Below, piece after piece: positions 11,771-23,825 of a DNA stretch of 64,000 nucleotides. The first letter of the stretch is position 1. Each line of letters opens with the position of its first letter. Position numbers and translations under genes: made by a program. The notes under the pieces are model-generated. The model saw only the letters and a list, made by a program, of their open reading frames with translations. It did no database searches and had not been told where the DNA came from. Origin of the DNA: Neurospora crassa OR74A (lineage: Eukaryota; Ascomycota; Sordariomycetes; Sordariales; Sordariaceae); NCBI RefSeq assembly GCF_000182925.2, contig NC_026502.1:4030001-4094000 (forward strand), given 5' to 3'.

Positions 11771-14505
11771 GGTACCTCTAGAGTCTTCTTTTTGCGGTAA
11801 TCCGCGCGCTTGTTTGCCTATGTATGAAATTGGAAATAGTATAACCATTGAAGACAAGTCAAGTGACCTACGTGACTTTCTGCTCACGAAGACGGCGCCT
11901 GGATACGGGCACATTCCCGGTACGCACTAGAACTAGTAGGAATATCTTCATCAATCTCGACGGAGTTAAAACGCGGTAGGTACGCTTGCGCATGAACGGT
12001 GCAAAATGCAACTACAAGAACAACCCTCAGGTACCTAGGTTCGGTACGGTAGGGTATCCCTGCCAGAGGAATGCCTTGGGTGGGTGGGCTTTTGATTGGG
12101 TACCTAAGAACACACTCAATTATTCCCAAGAACGGGGACCTTTTATATGAGCTATGCACTTGCAACCGGAATGCTTGAGTTTACCCGGTATGCTCTCGGT
12201 ACCTAGATGCTGTCGATAGACCTCGGGGTTCCAAGCTTCATGGAGCCTGGAAAACTTCCGTTCCCCAGGTTGGATATTCGAGTCAAGAGCTCCTGCTTCG
12301 TATAAAAGGAAAAAAGAGGCAAACATGAACTATTTCGAGTGGCTGACTACTTGCGGACTACCTATTGGTTGGAGGTAAGCAAACAAAAGAAAAAAAAATT
12401 GGGAACACCATCAGCTACCTAGCCGAACTTACGTGCAGTCTGCAGACTCTGTAATCGCGCGGAATATGCCGGGTCCTGGGGGTAGTCACCTGTTATTTTG
12501 GTGCCGTTTTGGTATCGAAGATTAGAGGTAAAATAGGCGCGAAGTTGAAGCTTTCTCCGCAAGATATGATCCTCGAGATGATGGCAAGTTCCGAAAACCT
12601 CTTTCTGCCTCGATTGTCCCAGATATCAAAGAAGCAGTGTAATAACTGCAAGCGAAAAAAGAAATGACAGCCCTCCTCAGCGCCATGCAGGCCATGGTTT
12701 AGTATCCCCGTGCCTTCCTGAGTATGTGTTGACGGACCTGTGACTTGCAGACGGAGAGAAGTACTTCCAGCATTGTGTACATTTATACAAGGCGACAGCC
12801 GAGAGATCGCTAATTTATTGAGGAGTGTCGTAACATGACCATTATACGGGTATAAGGCTGCCGGACACTGAAGAATGTATTGTCTGCTCGACTGTGTTGG
12901 GATTGACTTGTAGGCATTTGACTGCCCGGGTGCGAAGGCCCGTCTGGAAAGTCAATAACAGCCCCCTTAGGATGTCGGGTCAGTTTCTAAGGGCGCCGCG
13001 GTACAGGACTTGGAAAAGCTTTGGACGTCCCGAGCAATCATGATGGTGTGCTAAGTTTGCGAGGTGAAGAAATTTGGGTCCTATCTGGCTCACTTTGTTC
13101 AGCTTGTTGCTGCTGATGCCTCGGAACAAGCCGCAGATGACCACGTGCTAACTCGGGTGGCTAACTGTTGACAAGGTTTTGAGAAGTTACCCATGGCTGG
13201 CGATGGCAAACATCAACCCAGTACTGAACGGCAGGGGGGTGGATATCGATAGAAGTTTGGTGTTTGCTTCGGATCCGGAAATGCTTCTTCGGCCGAGCAT
13301 AAGATGGCTGGTCGCCCCCACCCCCCAATCCAGTCCTGGGTTGGGTTCTTTGACAAGAAAGCCCCGTAGTATCATTGCATTCTCATCGTTTTCCCTACCA
13401 TCTCTGCAAAATGCCATGTAAACATCATCCCAGCCTTTAGGCCATCCTTGTGTGTCGCATGAGCTTGTGACCGAACCTGATATTGTACCAAGATTGACAA
13501 CAATGATACCAACTTGTGGATGCGACAGATACTAACAGCCCCCATCCCCATCTTCCGTATCTGTAGAATCCTAACTCGCCTCGTTTTCTCTTCGCCGAAC
13601 GCTCTTCCGTGCAAGCCCTTCGTGATGGGAGTTTCTTGCCGGGATATTATCGCACCGAACTGGACACCGATGTATAGAGGACCGAAGTATCACGCTATCT
13701 TTTGATGATGTGGTAGCTAAGTCGACTTGCTATCTCGAAGTGTTACAACAACCGAAGATCATTGGGGTACGTCAGGGAACGCTAGACGGGGGAGATACCG
13801 CGGTCGTCTTGTCGCGTTTGCAGGTAATGGGTCGGAGTTCATAACGCGTATGATGGTAGTTTAAATCGAAAATCTGAGGACGAGCATGGACTAGAGAGTC
13901 GTGCGTGCGGGCATTGTAGGAGACACTGGATAAGAAATGTTCAGTCAGCTGTGTCAGGGGGGTTGATGGAGGATGTGCCCAGGGTCTGGAAATTCCGCGC
14001 GATCAACTCACCTTGTTTGATCGCCCAAAACAGTCATTAAACTGCTCTCCAGCTACTCCAATAAATCCGATATCATACTCGTTTCAATCTCAAAGATGAC
14101 TTCGGAATTGTTTTGTCTTCAAACACGTTGGGGGTTGATGATGTTGCCGAGTGTCTCCCATGGTTTGATTAGTTCGTTGTGGAAGAGGGAAAACCAAGTT
14201 AAAGAGCTCGAGTGGAGGAGGCGCGGACGGAGGAAGTGGCTAGAGGTACCCAAGGGATGCCTGAGCTCCCGTCAGTAGGTACCTCTAGTGTAGGTACCTA
14301 GAGGTAGGAAAGCTGCAGAGCCGTCTACAGGCTGCACCTGCCTACAATGACTGCACTAAAGTTAGGTGCCCGGGTCCAGCCCGCCTGCCCGAATAGTCTC
14401 TCGTTCTCACATCATGCCCGTTTTTGTTTATTGCACAGGAGCTCGCCGTCTTTGGTAGGTACCTCTAGGTAGGTAGAAAGGTTCCGTCAGGGTTGGTACC
14501 TCTAG
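11771..14505. repeat. dispersed 11-mer GGTACCTCTAG, five exact copies
   Basis: Exact copies on the plus strand are at 11771-11781, 14278-14288, 14458-14468 and 14495-14505; the reverse complement is at 14240-14250. Shorter relatives (GGTACCTAG, CTAGAGGTA) surround them. The core GGTACC is palindromic. The copies are scattered, not in tandem. Function is unknown. Confidence 0.75.
12566..12830 (+). pseudogene. possible remnant of a Zn2Cys6 transcription factor gene
   Basis: A 33-codon frame begins at 12566 (further in-frame ATGs at 12578 and 12581) and ends with TGA at 12665. It ends KKQCNNCKRKKK, which is the first half of a Zn2Cys6 binuclear cluster (C-x2-C followed by a basic run). It stops exactly where the third cysteine would be expected. 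A little further on, another frame reads GEKYFQHCVHLYKATAERS before a stop near 12826, which could be helical regulator sequence. Both are short, so chance is a real alternative. Confidence 0.25.
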
Positions 14506-14841
14506 ACATATGAAGATGAATCGGGAAGCGGGCAACCGAGCTAAATGGCGGTATTGACCCCTGTACCCGACTTTTTGGTGAAACGACGCCTATGGTAAAG
14601 GGTGAAAGGGAAGGGTTGTGGCCTGGTGATACAGCCAGGGCACTTTCCATGTTATTGGTGTTTCGTCGAGGGGATCTCACAGTCGTGATCCCGACCTACG
14701 TAATCCTCTAAAAAGGGAGTCCCCGCTCCACCCAGGCTGTTCCACGCAAGCGCTAAAAGGCCTGTAGCCTAGTACTTCAAGTTCCCTACACCATGTGCTC
14801 CAACCCACCACCTATCCCCTTGTCTTCCACCTTAGGTAGTT

Positions 14842-16197
14842 CTACATCTCTCTTTCAACCTCCAAAATGGCAACCGAATCATCGTTTTTCGAATACCTGG
14901 TATCATATAGCCCGCTCGACGTGGAACCACCGCTCGATGCCCCATACCACGACCTTACAGGTACCTCCTTTCTTCTTTGCTGATTATTGTCATCCTGCAG
15001 GTCACGCATGGCCACGACCTCCCCATCAGGCCTCTTGTTCTTCTTTTCCTTTGTCAGCTTGGGCACCAAAAGCCGGATGAACGGTATGGAGGCGCCTATG
15101 ACTGTGCAGCTGACCTCGACCGAGTTCAAGGCGATTCCTAGGCCAGCTGCGTAGAGTTCTTGTTGGCCGAGGAAGAAGGTTTCGTAGGTTTTGATGACTT
15201 TGAGGATTGCTACAACGCCAGCTCTGGAGACATGGGTGGCGTTTGAGTCAGCGGGCTCTGGCAAGTGCTACTTATTCAAGCTAATAGGAATGTTGATGGA
15301 CACGCTAGAAAAAGAGGAAACTCACAGACATCCTGTGCTCATAGCACAGATGATGGCAATCTTTTGCTGCCGCTGCATTTGGAGCTTCCATACCACGAGT
15401 GTTGGGACCATAGCGAGAAGAAAGTCCTAATGGCGAATAATTGTCCGGATGTTAGCAACGGAAGTCAACTGAATAATGACCATGTGTAGGTACCATATTT
15501 GAGAACCAACAAAGGGAAATGCCGGGCCAGCATACCGTAAGAGCAGCAAAAGCATACGCAGCCAAAGTCATGGGCACAGTTATGTTGTGCGGAACACAAT
15601 GTTTACTATCATCCTCATTCAAGAGCGCGACCAAGACGCTCCCGCATTGAGCAAAGGGCTGAACAATGGAGAGGGAAAAGAGAAAGACCGAACTCGTGGT
15701 CATGGCGATCCAAAGCACCGTCTTCTGCGTCTTGTTTCTGACCAGCCGAAGAAGCGTGATGAAAAACGAGAGCTTGGAAACCCAGCAAATGGTGATGCCC
15801 GTGAACAGCAACGGAAGTTGAATCATGTGGTTCTTGTCAAACATCGGCCGATAAACTGCTGGACCTAAGCTTTTGATGTCGCTCGTGTGAAAGCCAAGCC
15901 CGTACTTGGTGTCGTAGAGGGCGAGGACGATGTAGGCAGTGGCTACGATCTGTCAGGCTCCATGTTAGTACTAGCTTCAGGCATTCTTCAGGCTCTGCGT
16001 GGTGAGAGAGAATTTCTTACCCAGGCAAAAAGTAACACCCAATCGTCAACAAAGTACTTGGTCTTTGAAAGACGCTTTGAGTAGAATCGCATGGACATGC
16101 AAACAGTGGCAATGAGGTGAAAGACAATCATGCTGCTAGCCATGGTCGGTACTGCAGTCTCGACCAGCCTGCCCGTATCCCAGAGTAGTTGAGACAT
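14842..16197 (-). CDS. Pth11-like receptor, fungal rhodopsin-fold 7-TM protein (copy 2)
   Basis: Four exons on the minus strand, 16197-16021, 15949-15536, 15426-15326 and 15223-14842, give 357 aa. Introns are 71, 109 and 102 nt. The layout repeats copy 1: KRLSKTKYFVDDWVLLFAW ending exon 1, WVSKLSFFITLLRLV in exon 2, HCVPHNITVP in the loop, and QMQRQQKIAIICAMSTGCL filling a 101-nt exon 3. Acceptor choice for exon 4 was fixed by reading frame (LAGVVAILKVIKTYETFF). The C-terminal tail is shorter than in copy 1 (about 75 residues). Probably a plasma-membrane receptor or sensor of unknown ligand, and an old tandem duplicate of the gene at 7917-9346. Confidence 0.88.
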
Positions 16198-18207
16198 TAC
16201 TTATGGCAATTGAAAAGTAATGGAGTCAGACAAGACAATTTTTCTGGGCGGGGAGTTACGAACAGAATGGAACCCATTCTTGAAACCCAAGAGACCAGGA
16301 ACACGGTGCATTATAAGCTCCACGGTTCGAAAACCGTTATTTGGTTGCCTGAGAGGAACTGAAGCCATAAGTGAAATAGGGGTTGCGTACTTCCCAGTCA
16401 GTAGGTATGCATATTCATAGAACTGTCCTCGTTGCTGGAGATACTGCAAGCAAGTTTCACATGGACAAGATAGGTTTTGTTTGAGCAGATCTTAATGTTT
16501 CCTTGACAAGGCTAAAAGCAAACACAAACTGGCAATCTCAAGCCACAACTCGTTACCGTCACTTCACCTACACTCTTTCTCCAAAAAGTGCATTTTTGTC
16601 ATGGAAGATATCTTTGATGGAAAGGACAATCAAAAAACCTGTAGTAATTCGCAAAGTTTGCTACAACTTTAGGCAAATTCGTTTTGTAGCGTTGACCAAT
16701 GAAGTCACATGCTCAATTTCGAAGGTGGTCCAGTCCAGTCGGGCCTTCTGATGGCAGTCATAATTTTTTTTTGCCTAGGTACTTGAACGATTCCATTCCA
16801 TGTCGAGGGCGCTCCATATAGCCAGCTCTTTGACTTCAGGAATTCAAAGTCACATTTTACGCCTTCTTTCTTTCTACTTAGTCGACCTACTTCAGATCAC
16901 TGCGATGGATAAGGCATCCTTTCCAAGGGGCATTGCTCGTCACTGAAAGCGACCGGCAGACCGAACTTGACTGTTAGCACTTTCTTTGCGTGACTCGCTT
17001 GCGTGACACTTTCAGGGTTAAATACCTTCTTCACCATTCCAGGCGGGTATTCAACATCCCTTCTTTACAATTCAGCACATTCAATTGAGTCCACCTCCCT
17101 CCGACAATCACTTCATTGATCACGACTTTCGTCTTCATACCCGTCCCCAGAAAGGGGGAACATCAGGAGCAATCGTCCACTCAAGACAGACACCATAAAG
17201 TCAGTACATACTACAATCACAAGCGTTATTCGCATATCCAAAAAATCCGACAAAAAAGAAAAAGAAAAAGAAAATAGGGAAAAGAAAACAACAACAACGA
17301 AAAAAACATACAACACCTGGGATTCGCTGGTCGTCACCGACCCAACTACTAGTCAGGCCCTCACTGGCTTATCTATGGGAGAGCGGACGGGATCCCGAGT
17401 TTTCCAGTGGGTATGGTCGTATGTGTTTGATATGCTTTGCTTGCTTGCCTATAACATTGGCTGTGAATCCCTTGTAGGTCTGTCCTGATCCAAGCCAGTA
17501 CCACTGAAGTACACCAATATTAATATTCAATGTCGATAGAGTTAGTAGAAGCTGGTTCAATAGTTCACTTGAGTATCTCTTTACTTGGTATACCATCTAC
17601 AATGCGGAAAAACGCATTAAGCACCAGGCTGACTACAGCCTTCCACCTCACGTTATCTGGGATTTCGACCCCTAAGCCCGTCTGATCACTCGTTGGGCTC
17701 GATGATTCACTGATATCTCCATGATTGTTTACTGACTGGTAGGTAGTGAAGATCTGGTTCTGTTGTTGTCTGGAGGTAGGGAGGGCTCGCTTACATCAGA
17801 AGGCATATCGAAGGGGTAGTGCAAGCGGGATCGCCGCTCCATTTGGTTTTGTCTAATACTTTACCCCTGATACCTGGCACACATCCAGGTACGCTTTGGA
17901 CACATATGATAGATACTTATCTACGAGGTAAGTCTATTAAGCAGACAGATCTTTCGTGTATCTCTTGTTGGGAAACGCTTCTTTTGCATCTTTCTCTCTT
18001 TACCATACATACCACCCAGCTAACATTTGCCAAACGAAACAGGTCTGTAGGCATGCAACCAACTCCGAAACACGGGTACTTCATCTTAGCTATCATCTTT
18101 TTTTTTTTTTTTTTTTTTTTCATCAATCCTCGCTCCTCATCTCAATCACCACCCCAAGCCTCCCATCCCACGCACTCAGTCTAGCCCACTCCCCTACCCT
18201 GCACCAC
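16198..18207. other. intergenic, 2.0 kb
   Basis: No supported gene. Region 17020-17200 looks like an unassigned leader (pyrimidine-rich, CA-rich), and 17240-17310 is A-rich on the plus strand. A poly-T run of about 22 lies at 18099-18120. The end of this interval is the 3' flank of the AA8 gene. Confidence 0.55.
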
Positions 18208-18980
18208 CTACTTCACCTCCTCCTTCTCCTCCTCCTCCGGCTTCTCAAGCTGCTCAACAGCACTCGCAAAGTTCGCAATCCGCCCACTCGCCAAATCATG
18301 GCTCCACCTCCCCTTGCTCTGATGCATACTAAACCTACTAGCCGCATCCGCCGGGTTCGTCGGCGGCGACGCCGACTGCGCATAAGCAAACGGAACCGCG
18401 TTGCTGCTGGGATCCAGCTTGGTAGTCCCCCACGCACTCGCGCCCTGGGCGAGCGCGTTGAGCGTCCAGTGCGTTGCGTTGGTTCCGGAGCCGGCGAGGA
18501 CCTTGTAGCTGACGTCGTTGGAAACCTGGGGGTAGGTGCGCGCCGAGGCTTTGCGGCTGGAGACGATGATGGTGGATTGGTAGGGCCAGGAGACTAGGAG
18601 GGGGTTGTTGACCACTTTTCATATGAGCATTAGAGATTGGAGAATTTTAGGTGCAGATGTGGGATGGAGGAAAAAAAAAAAAAAAAAAAAAGAATGGAGG
18701 AAGACTCACTGACGCCTCCCCAGGCTAGACCGGCCCAGCCGACGGTCTTGGGGGCCACGATTTGGAGCAGGATGTCAAAGTTGCCGGCGGTGGCGTTGTC
18801 GGGGATGGCAAAGCGGTAGGCGATCTTTTCAGGGCTGATGAACTCGGAGTAGCAGATGTCGGTGGAGGCGTCGCAGTACTTGGCTGATACGGTGTCTCGA
18901 GACTGAACGGGTTTGGCGAAGGCGGTGTTCGTGTTGCCTACTACGGTCAGAAGGGTGGCGGCGAGTTGAGAGAGACGCAT
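18208..18980 (-). CDS. Secreted AA8-type cytochrome (cellobiose-dehydrogenase cytochrome-like domain)
   Basis: Two exons on the minus strand, 18980-18710 and 18614-18208, give 225 aa. A signal peptide (MRLSQLAATLLTVV, cleaved near residue 22) precedes a single DOMON/CDH-cytochrome domain: KYCDASTDICYSEF, GWAGLAWGGVMVNNPLLVSW, VSSRKAS, VLAGSGTNATHWT and MHQSKGRWSHDLASG. In cellobiose dehydrogenase the b-type heme is held by one Met and one His. Met91 follows WGGV and its codon is split by the intron; His188 (in MHQSKG) is the likely second ligand. No flavin domain, CBM or membrane anchor follows, so this is a stand-alone cytochrome that could pass electrons to lytic polysaccharide monooxygenases or metals outside the cell. 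The tail is very acidic. The intron carries a T21 tract (A21 on the plus strand at 18671-18691). Confidence 0.85.
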
Positions 18981-20075
18981 GGTTGCTGCTGTGGGAGTTC
19001 AGTTTCGCACAAGTGAGGTGGTGAAGGGGAAAATAGGTAGGTAAGTACTCTGTGTACAGTAATGGTTTCGGAGGGGAAGGGCTTGATGAGCTCTTACCGT
19101 TTTTATAGGGAAGGCACGACGACCGTGCTTCTTCACGAACAAGGAAACAGCCAAGGAAAGGTAAGTTAGGGGTCGAATTGCCCTGCCTAATTCAGTTATT
19201 CTACTTGCATTGGCTTGTTTAACTTGTCTATGCGTAGGCATATTGAATTTGATCCGGTTCAATGTACCAAAAGGCACCTACACTCAACATGTCGGTTGGG
19301 TTTGTCTCCCAAAAGAAGGAGGTCATGCAATATGCGAGTTCCCCACGATTTGCCTTGACTGGCCATTCGCTACCCTGATTTGACTTGCCTTGTGTGCCAC
19401 GTTGCAAGGAAAACGCACGATCTTCATCCAGTGCCCGCTACCAATGCTGTTTGTCGTCTGGAGTCGTATGTCTGGACTTCATCCTGATGTTACGGTGTGA
19501 ATGGCTGTGGTGTGGATTGATTGCAGGTGAGAATCTCCAATGCGTTGACCGATTCCACATGTCGGTTTCACCGCAAAGTTGGAGGATTCGATGAATCTTA
19601 AACATGAGTACACTCGTGTATTTCGAGCTTCATATCATTCACTGTGGCTCGGGAGTTTCTTGGAAATATCAGAGACTCCATTGAATTGTGTCTTACTCGT
19701 TTGTCCTCGACCAGCGTGGCTTGTTGAGAGCCCCAAAGATTCAGAATTTGTAATTAGCTCTTAGTACTATCTTCCTACAACGGAAGCTGGATATTGCCAT
19801 ACACGACTTCATCTATCTCAATCATGGAGAACGCTTATTACGCCATATAGTCACGTCGGTTTCGACCAATTGATGGCAGCCCGGACCTGCAGGCTAAAGT
19901 ACTTCGATAGGAAGGTGTCATCCATCCCGTGTCCGTACCATCGGACGTCCGACTGCCGGAGATTAGACCGGGATAAAATTGCGCCAATGGTTTCGTTCCC
20001 ATTTCCAAGCGAACAGATTCTCCAGGCCACGGAATCATCATGTGATCCCTGGGCGCTGTTTCAGCCCTTCAAACT
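18981..20075. other. intergenic, 1.1 kb
   Basis: Promoter side of the AA8 gene and 3' flank of the 7-TM gene. No domain-bearing frame was found on either strand. Confidence 0.6.
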
Positions 20076-21078
20076 TCATACCAACGGCTTCTCATCATCA
20101 GACATATCATCTCTCAACGGCGGCGCCACCATTACCTCTCCTCTCTTGATCTCAATGATCGATATGATCGGCAAGGCCATCATCAAGAGCCCCAACAAGC
20201 TTCCAAATCCCAACTGCTTCTCCCCTTGATCACTCAGCTGAACATCCGGCTTCCCAAACGCCTGCGACAGCAGAAACACCCTCACGGCCGCACCCACCGC
20301 AATCCCCATCATCAACAGCATGCCCACCAGCTGCACGATCCTATACCACTTTTGCCTCCTACTCTGCAAGTACCACGTCGCCAGCCCAAACACCACCACG
20401 TTCCCAGCAATCGTCACGATCGTGCCCACGTAGTCCAATCCCCCCGCTACTACCTTCCCATTATTATTATCATCCTCTCCTTTCACAGATCCAACAGCCC
20501 ATATACACCCCACCGGCATCGTCCCCTCCCACCCTTTCCTCTTCCCCTCCAACACCACCACCCCATACACACAACTCAGCGCCAGATTGACAAACATTAA
20601 GCCCTGTCTCATCCACCTCAGCACCCAATCCCTCTTGAAGTCTTGGACCAGCGCCAAAAGCGTGGCGTTGTGTGTGGCCATGGACAATAAAGAAAGCATC
20701 CAGATGATGAAGAAGTGGTAGGGAATGATGTGCGAAGAGCGCGCCAGACCGAGAGATTGCAGTGTGATGCCGATGAGGATTTGCTGGTCGGAGTAGGAGG
20801 CGAGGAGCTTGCGGCGGATGGTGGAGGGGCGGGAATTAGAAGAAAAAGTGGATTGGAGGATTAAGGAGGCGGAGAGGAGGAGGGCGATGGTGGCGGTTAG
20901 GGAGGAGGAGATCAGGACCTATTGAGGGGGGATGTTAGATTTGGAAAAGGAAAAGAAAAAGAAGAAGATGGGGATGGATGTTGAAGGGCTTGGATATGGA
21001 ACTTACACCTGCACCCGCGATGCCTGCGTCGCTGGGTGCTGAGGGGGGGATGACGGTGCAGTTTGGTGGTGAGAACAT
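20076..21078 (-). CDS. 7-TM membrane protein of unknown function
   Basis: Two exons on the minus strand, 21078-21007 and 20918-20076, give 304 aa. The 24-residue first exon reads MFSPPNCTVIPPSAPSDAG and is probably extracellular. About seven hydrophobic helices follow, with the marked sequence SYSDQQILIGITLQSLGLA, then YHFFIIWMLSLLSMATHNATL and FKRDWVLRWMRQ. This pattern recurs in a family of uncharacterised Pezizomycotina membrane proteins; I do not recognise an assigned function. A serine- and proline-poor loop with NNNGK lies between TM4 and TM5. The C-terminal tail is short and acidic (DDMSDDEKPLV). The acceptor used for exon 2 is preceded by a good branch site (CTAAC). Confidence 0.75.
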
Positions 21079-21462
21079 TGCGAGTAAGTAAGTAAACCTA
21101 GATGGCGATTGTTGACATGACAGTAAAAGGGAGAGAGGAAAAAAAAAAAAAAAGAAACAAAGCAAGGAAAATAACACGAGAAAAATAAAATCTCGAAAAG
21201 AAAGTCTCACTTATGAACCACTAGGTATGCGCTATACACAACCAAAAAGTAAAGAAACAAAGAACGTCGAAAACTGAACACTTAGTGACAAAGCCACTGC
21301 AAGAAAGGAAACAAGTCTCTCTTTACCCGCGACGAAAGGGAAGGGGGGAGCCCAAGCATGACTTTAAAAACTTTTTGACTCTCTCTCGCGTCTCCCAATT
21401 CCTTGTCCACTCAGGCTCACATTCTAAACAAGGAAACTAAGGAACGCATAAAGTTGACAAGT

Positions 21463-21487
21463 GACAGACAGACAGACAGACAGACAG
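21463..21487. repeat. (GACA)6 tetranucleotide repeat
   Basis: Six perfect units and one extra base, in a non-coding spacer. Confidence 0.9.
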
Positions 21488-22570
21488 GGTGCATGGTGAT
21501 GTGAAACAATCTGGAAGCGCGGTTGTTTGACGAATCGATAGGAGTTTAGGCCAATGATTGGTTCACGGTGCCCAGTTAAAGGTTGGGACGAACAGGGGGG
21601 CGGGAGAGCGGGAGGCGGTGCCTTGCGCCTGTTCGGATTGACTGGCAATGGGGTATGCTGTGAGAGAGATTTGGCGCTTAAAAGTAGGTCTGAGGCTGAC
21701 GTTGGAAGAGGTTGTTTACTGTTCAGAAGTACATGAGGTTTTTACTTTGTCGGGGACTCAGGGACAAGATGACGGGAGGTTGCCATTGCGCGGGGGTGCT
21801 GTTTTGTTCGTACTTCACTTGTAGGCTGGAGGGATGCGATGCCCTGGGCTGGGCTGAACGGAAGGTTGGGGGGGGTCCAGGGCCGGGAAGGGACGAACCG
21901 GAATCACTCCATAGTGAGGTAGTCTCAAGACCCAATTCGAGTTTGTCGACAATTTTATTAAAAGAATATTTTTGGAAAATCAATTGATGAAGGGACTAAC
22001 ATATCCTTTTACACAATCTCACGATGCGTCGAGGTCTTGTCATGTAAGGTACCTAGTGTCTCTGGCGTTATGCAAAGTCATCTACGCTATCAGCATAGGC
22101 GGATTTACAGGGAGTTACAGGGGACTGACTGTTACATCTGAGGTACCTTACAGGTAACTGTTCCCTCAAACAGAAGAACACCCCCCACCGGACAGCTGTT
22201 ACCCCGCTATTGCCAGGCCACTCAAATCTGCTGGGGTTCGGATAGCAATGCATCTAAGCAAAGCAGCCAGCAGCGCTTTCCTTTTCCCTCTTTTCCTTTT
22301 TTTTTCTTTTTTTTCTTTTTTCTTTCTTTTGGGTCTGTCCTCGTCAACATCGATTGATCAATAGCAAACCAACCTGGCACATAACTCATAGCTACCTCTA
22401 GACTCCCCACAAACTCCAGCTCCATACCTCTACCTACATACACAGCACGCTGAGATAGCCTACTGGCTCTGCTTCCACTTAGGTTGTCAAGACCATGACC
22501 AACAAACACCAGACAAATGCTAGGTACCGTGACGATGCGATGGCATCCATACCCGATGACTGATTGAGGT

Positions 22571-22591
22571 AGCAGCAGCAGCAGCAGCAGC
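22571..22591. repeat. (AGC)7 triplet repeat
   Basis: Seven perfect AGC units immediately before a CCTAGGTACC word, in a non-coding spacer. Confidence 0.9.
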
Positions 22592-23825
22592 CTAGGTACC
22601 GCTATCACATTTACCTACCATGGTCTCGTAGGAAAGGAAAGGAAGTACGGTCCAAGGTAGGTAGGTAAGGTACATAGGTACCTCAGGAATTTTCTCTTCT
22701 TCAGGGAATAATTTATGATGGAAGAGGACTGAAGTTCAGTTCGAAGACCGGGTAAGTAAACTGAAAGTAGTTGAGGGTGACTTGCTACTTGATGTCATCA
22801 TATGGGATGTCTTGATGGAGAACTATACTTAGTGTAGGTGGGTATCCTTTTACGATGGAGGCTCACTTGTGAAATCACGGAACACCACTCTCGCTCGTTA
22901 ATGGGCACTAGTACCGGGAGCTTTCCTTTCTGTCGGTTTTACCTTCTTTGTCGTTCTTGTATTTATTTCATTTTTTTTTTTTTTTTTCAAATGAAATGAA
23001 GAAGTGTAATTGTGCAAGGCTTTATCTCTATTCTCATGGTGGCGGATGGCTGGCTGGACTTTGATGGCGATTGTCGCTTAGGGGCAAGAGTGTTGGTTTA
23101 ATAGCGTGCGTGAAGCTTTCAACGAAGTTAAAAGTCCCCCCAAAGTTCGCGAAGAGGATCGATGTACTGTTAAAATCTTTTTGAGGGCGAGCATTCTCTT
23201 GAAAGAGAGTGTGTGGGATAGTATGATGACAAGATTGCGGGCGTCTCTAGCCTTGATAAAGAAGACCGAGCATCCCTGAGGTAGCCATGTTGGATTACTT
23301 TTTGTTCTTCATCATTTGTGCTGATCGGATCCTTTGGAAGTTTTGAATCTCGATCCCCGGATAAAGTTTGTTTGCTAGTCCCATCCGTTCACGACTCAGA
23401 TCAAGATTTTCAAGACTTACTGTAATCGCCCCAAGACAGTTAACTAGAGGTCATAAGCAAACAAACTAGTATTGGAACTTCCCAAAGGAACAGCTTACCT
23501 AGCTAGGCATGTCCATTTAGGAGAGCAAGTTTAACGTATAACTGACCTTGGCTAGCCTTCGTTTGGCAATCGACAAGGAATATCTCTGGAAAAAACATGC
23601 TTTTCATTATAACGAACCCAATCAAAAAACATCCCTTTGATCTATGCCACGCTGGAAGTTGATATCCAGTACTCCACGCTACCCATGCCATTAAACGACA
23701 ATCTCATACGCCAACCGCCCACTCGCAACCAGATGCATCTTTGCCCTCCAATCCTGCTAACCTTGTTGCCACACCGTGGTTGAACATGCGGCAAGGAAAA
23801 CCAGCTCCTTCTCATAGCACTTGAT

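Larger units (their letters stand above)
9347..14841. other. gene-poor island, 5.5 kb
   Basis: No intact gene can be supported. The island lies between two receptor paralogues. It is dense in TAGGTA/TACCTA and GGTACC words (for example 10656-10691, 10915-10992, 11158-11222, 14268-14312 and 14455-14505). It also holds a CA/CG microsatellite at 10451-10479, a 19-base T-run near 11371, and a possible Zn2Cys6 gene relic from 12566. Base composition is mixed, not the AT-rich signature of RIP. Frames of 60-115 codons occur but show no domain. Confidence 0.6.
21079..23825. other. intergenic, 2.7 kb
   Basis: No supported gene. It contains a GACA tetranucleotide run (21463-21487), a pyrimidine tract (22275-22330), an AGC triplet run (22571-22591), a T-run near 22970-22987 and several GGTACC/TAGGTA words (22040-22050, 22140-22155 and 22650-22685). 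Confidence 0.55.

Noticed and set aside
9347-14841. RIP-mutated transposon in the gene-poor island
   Set aside because: Base composition is not strongly AT-rich and I see no transposase, reverse transcriptase or terminal repeats.
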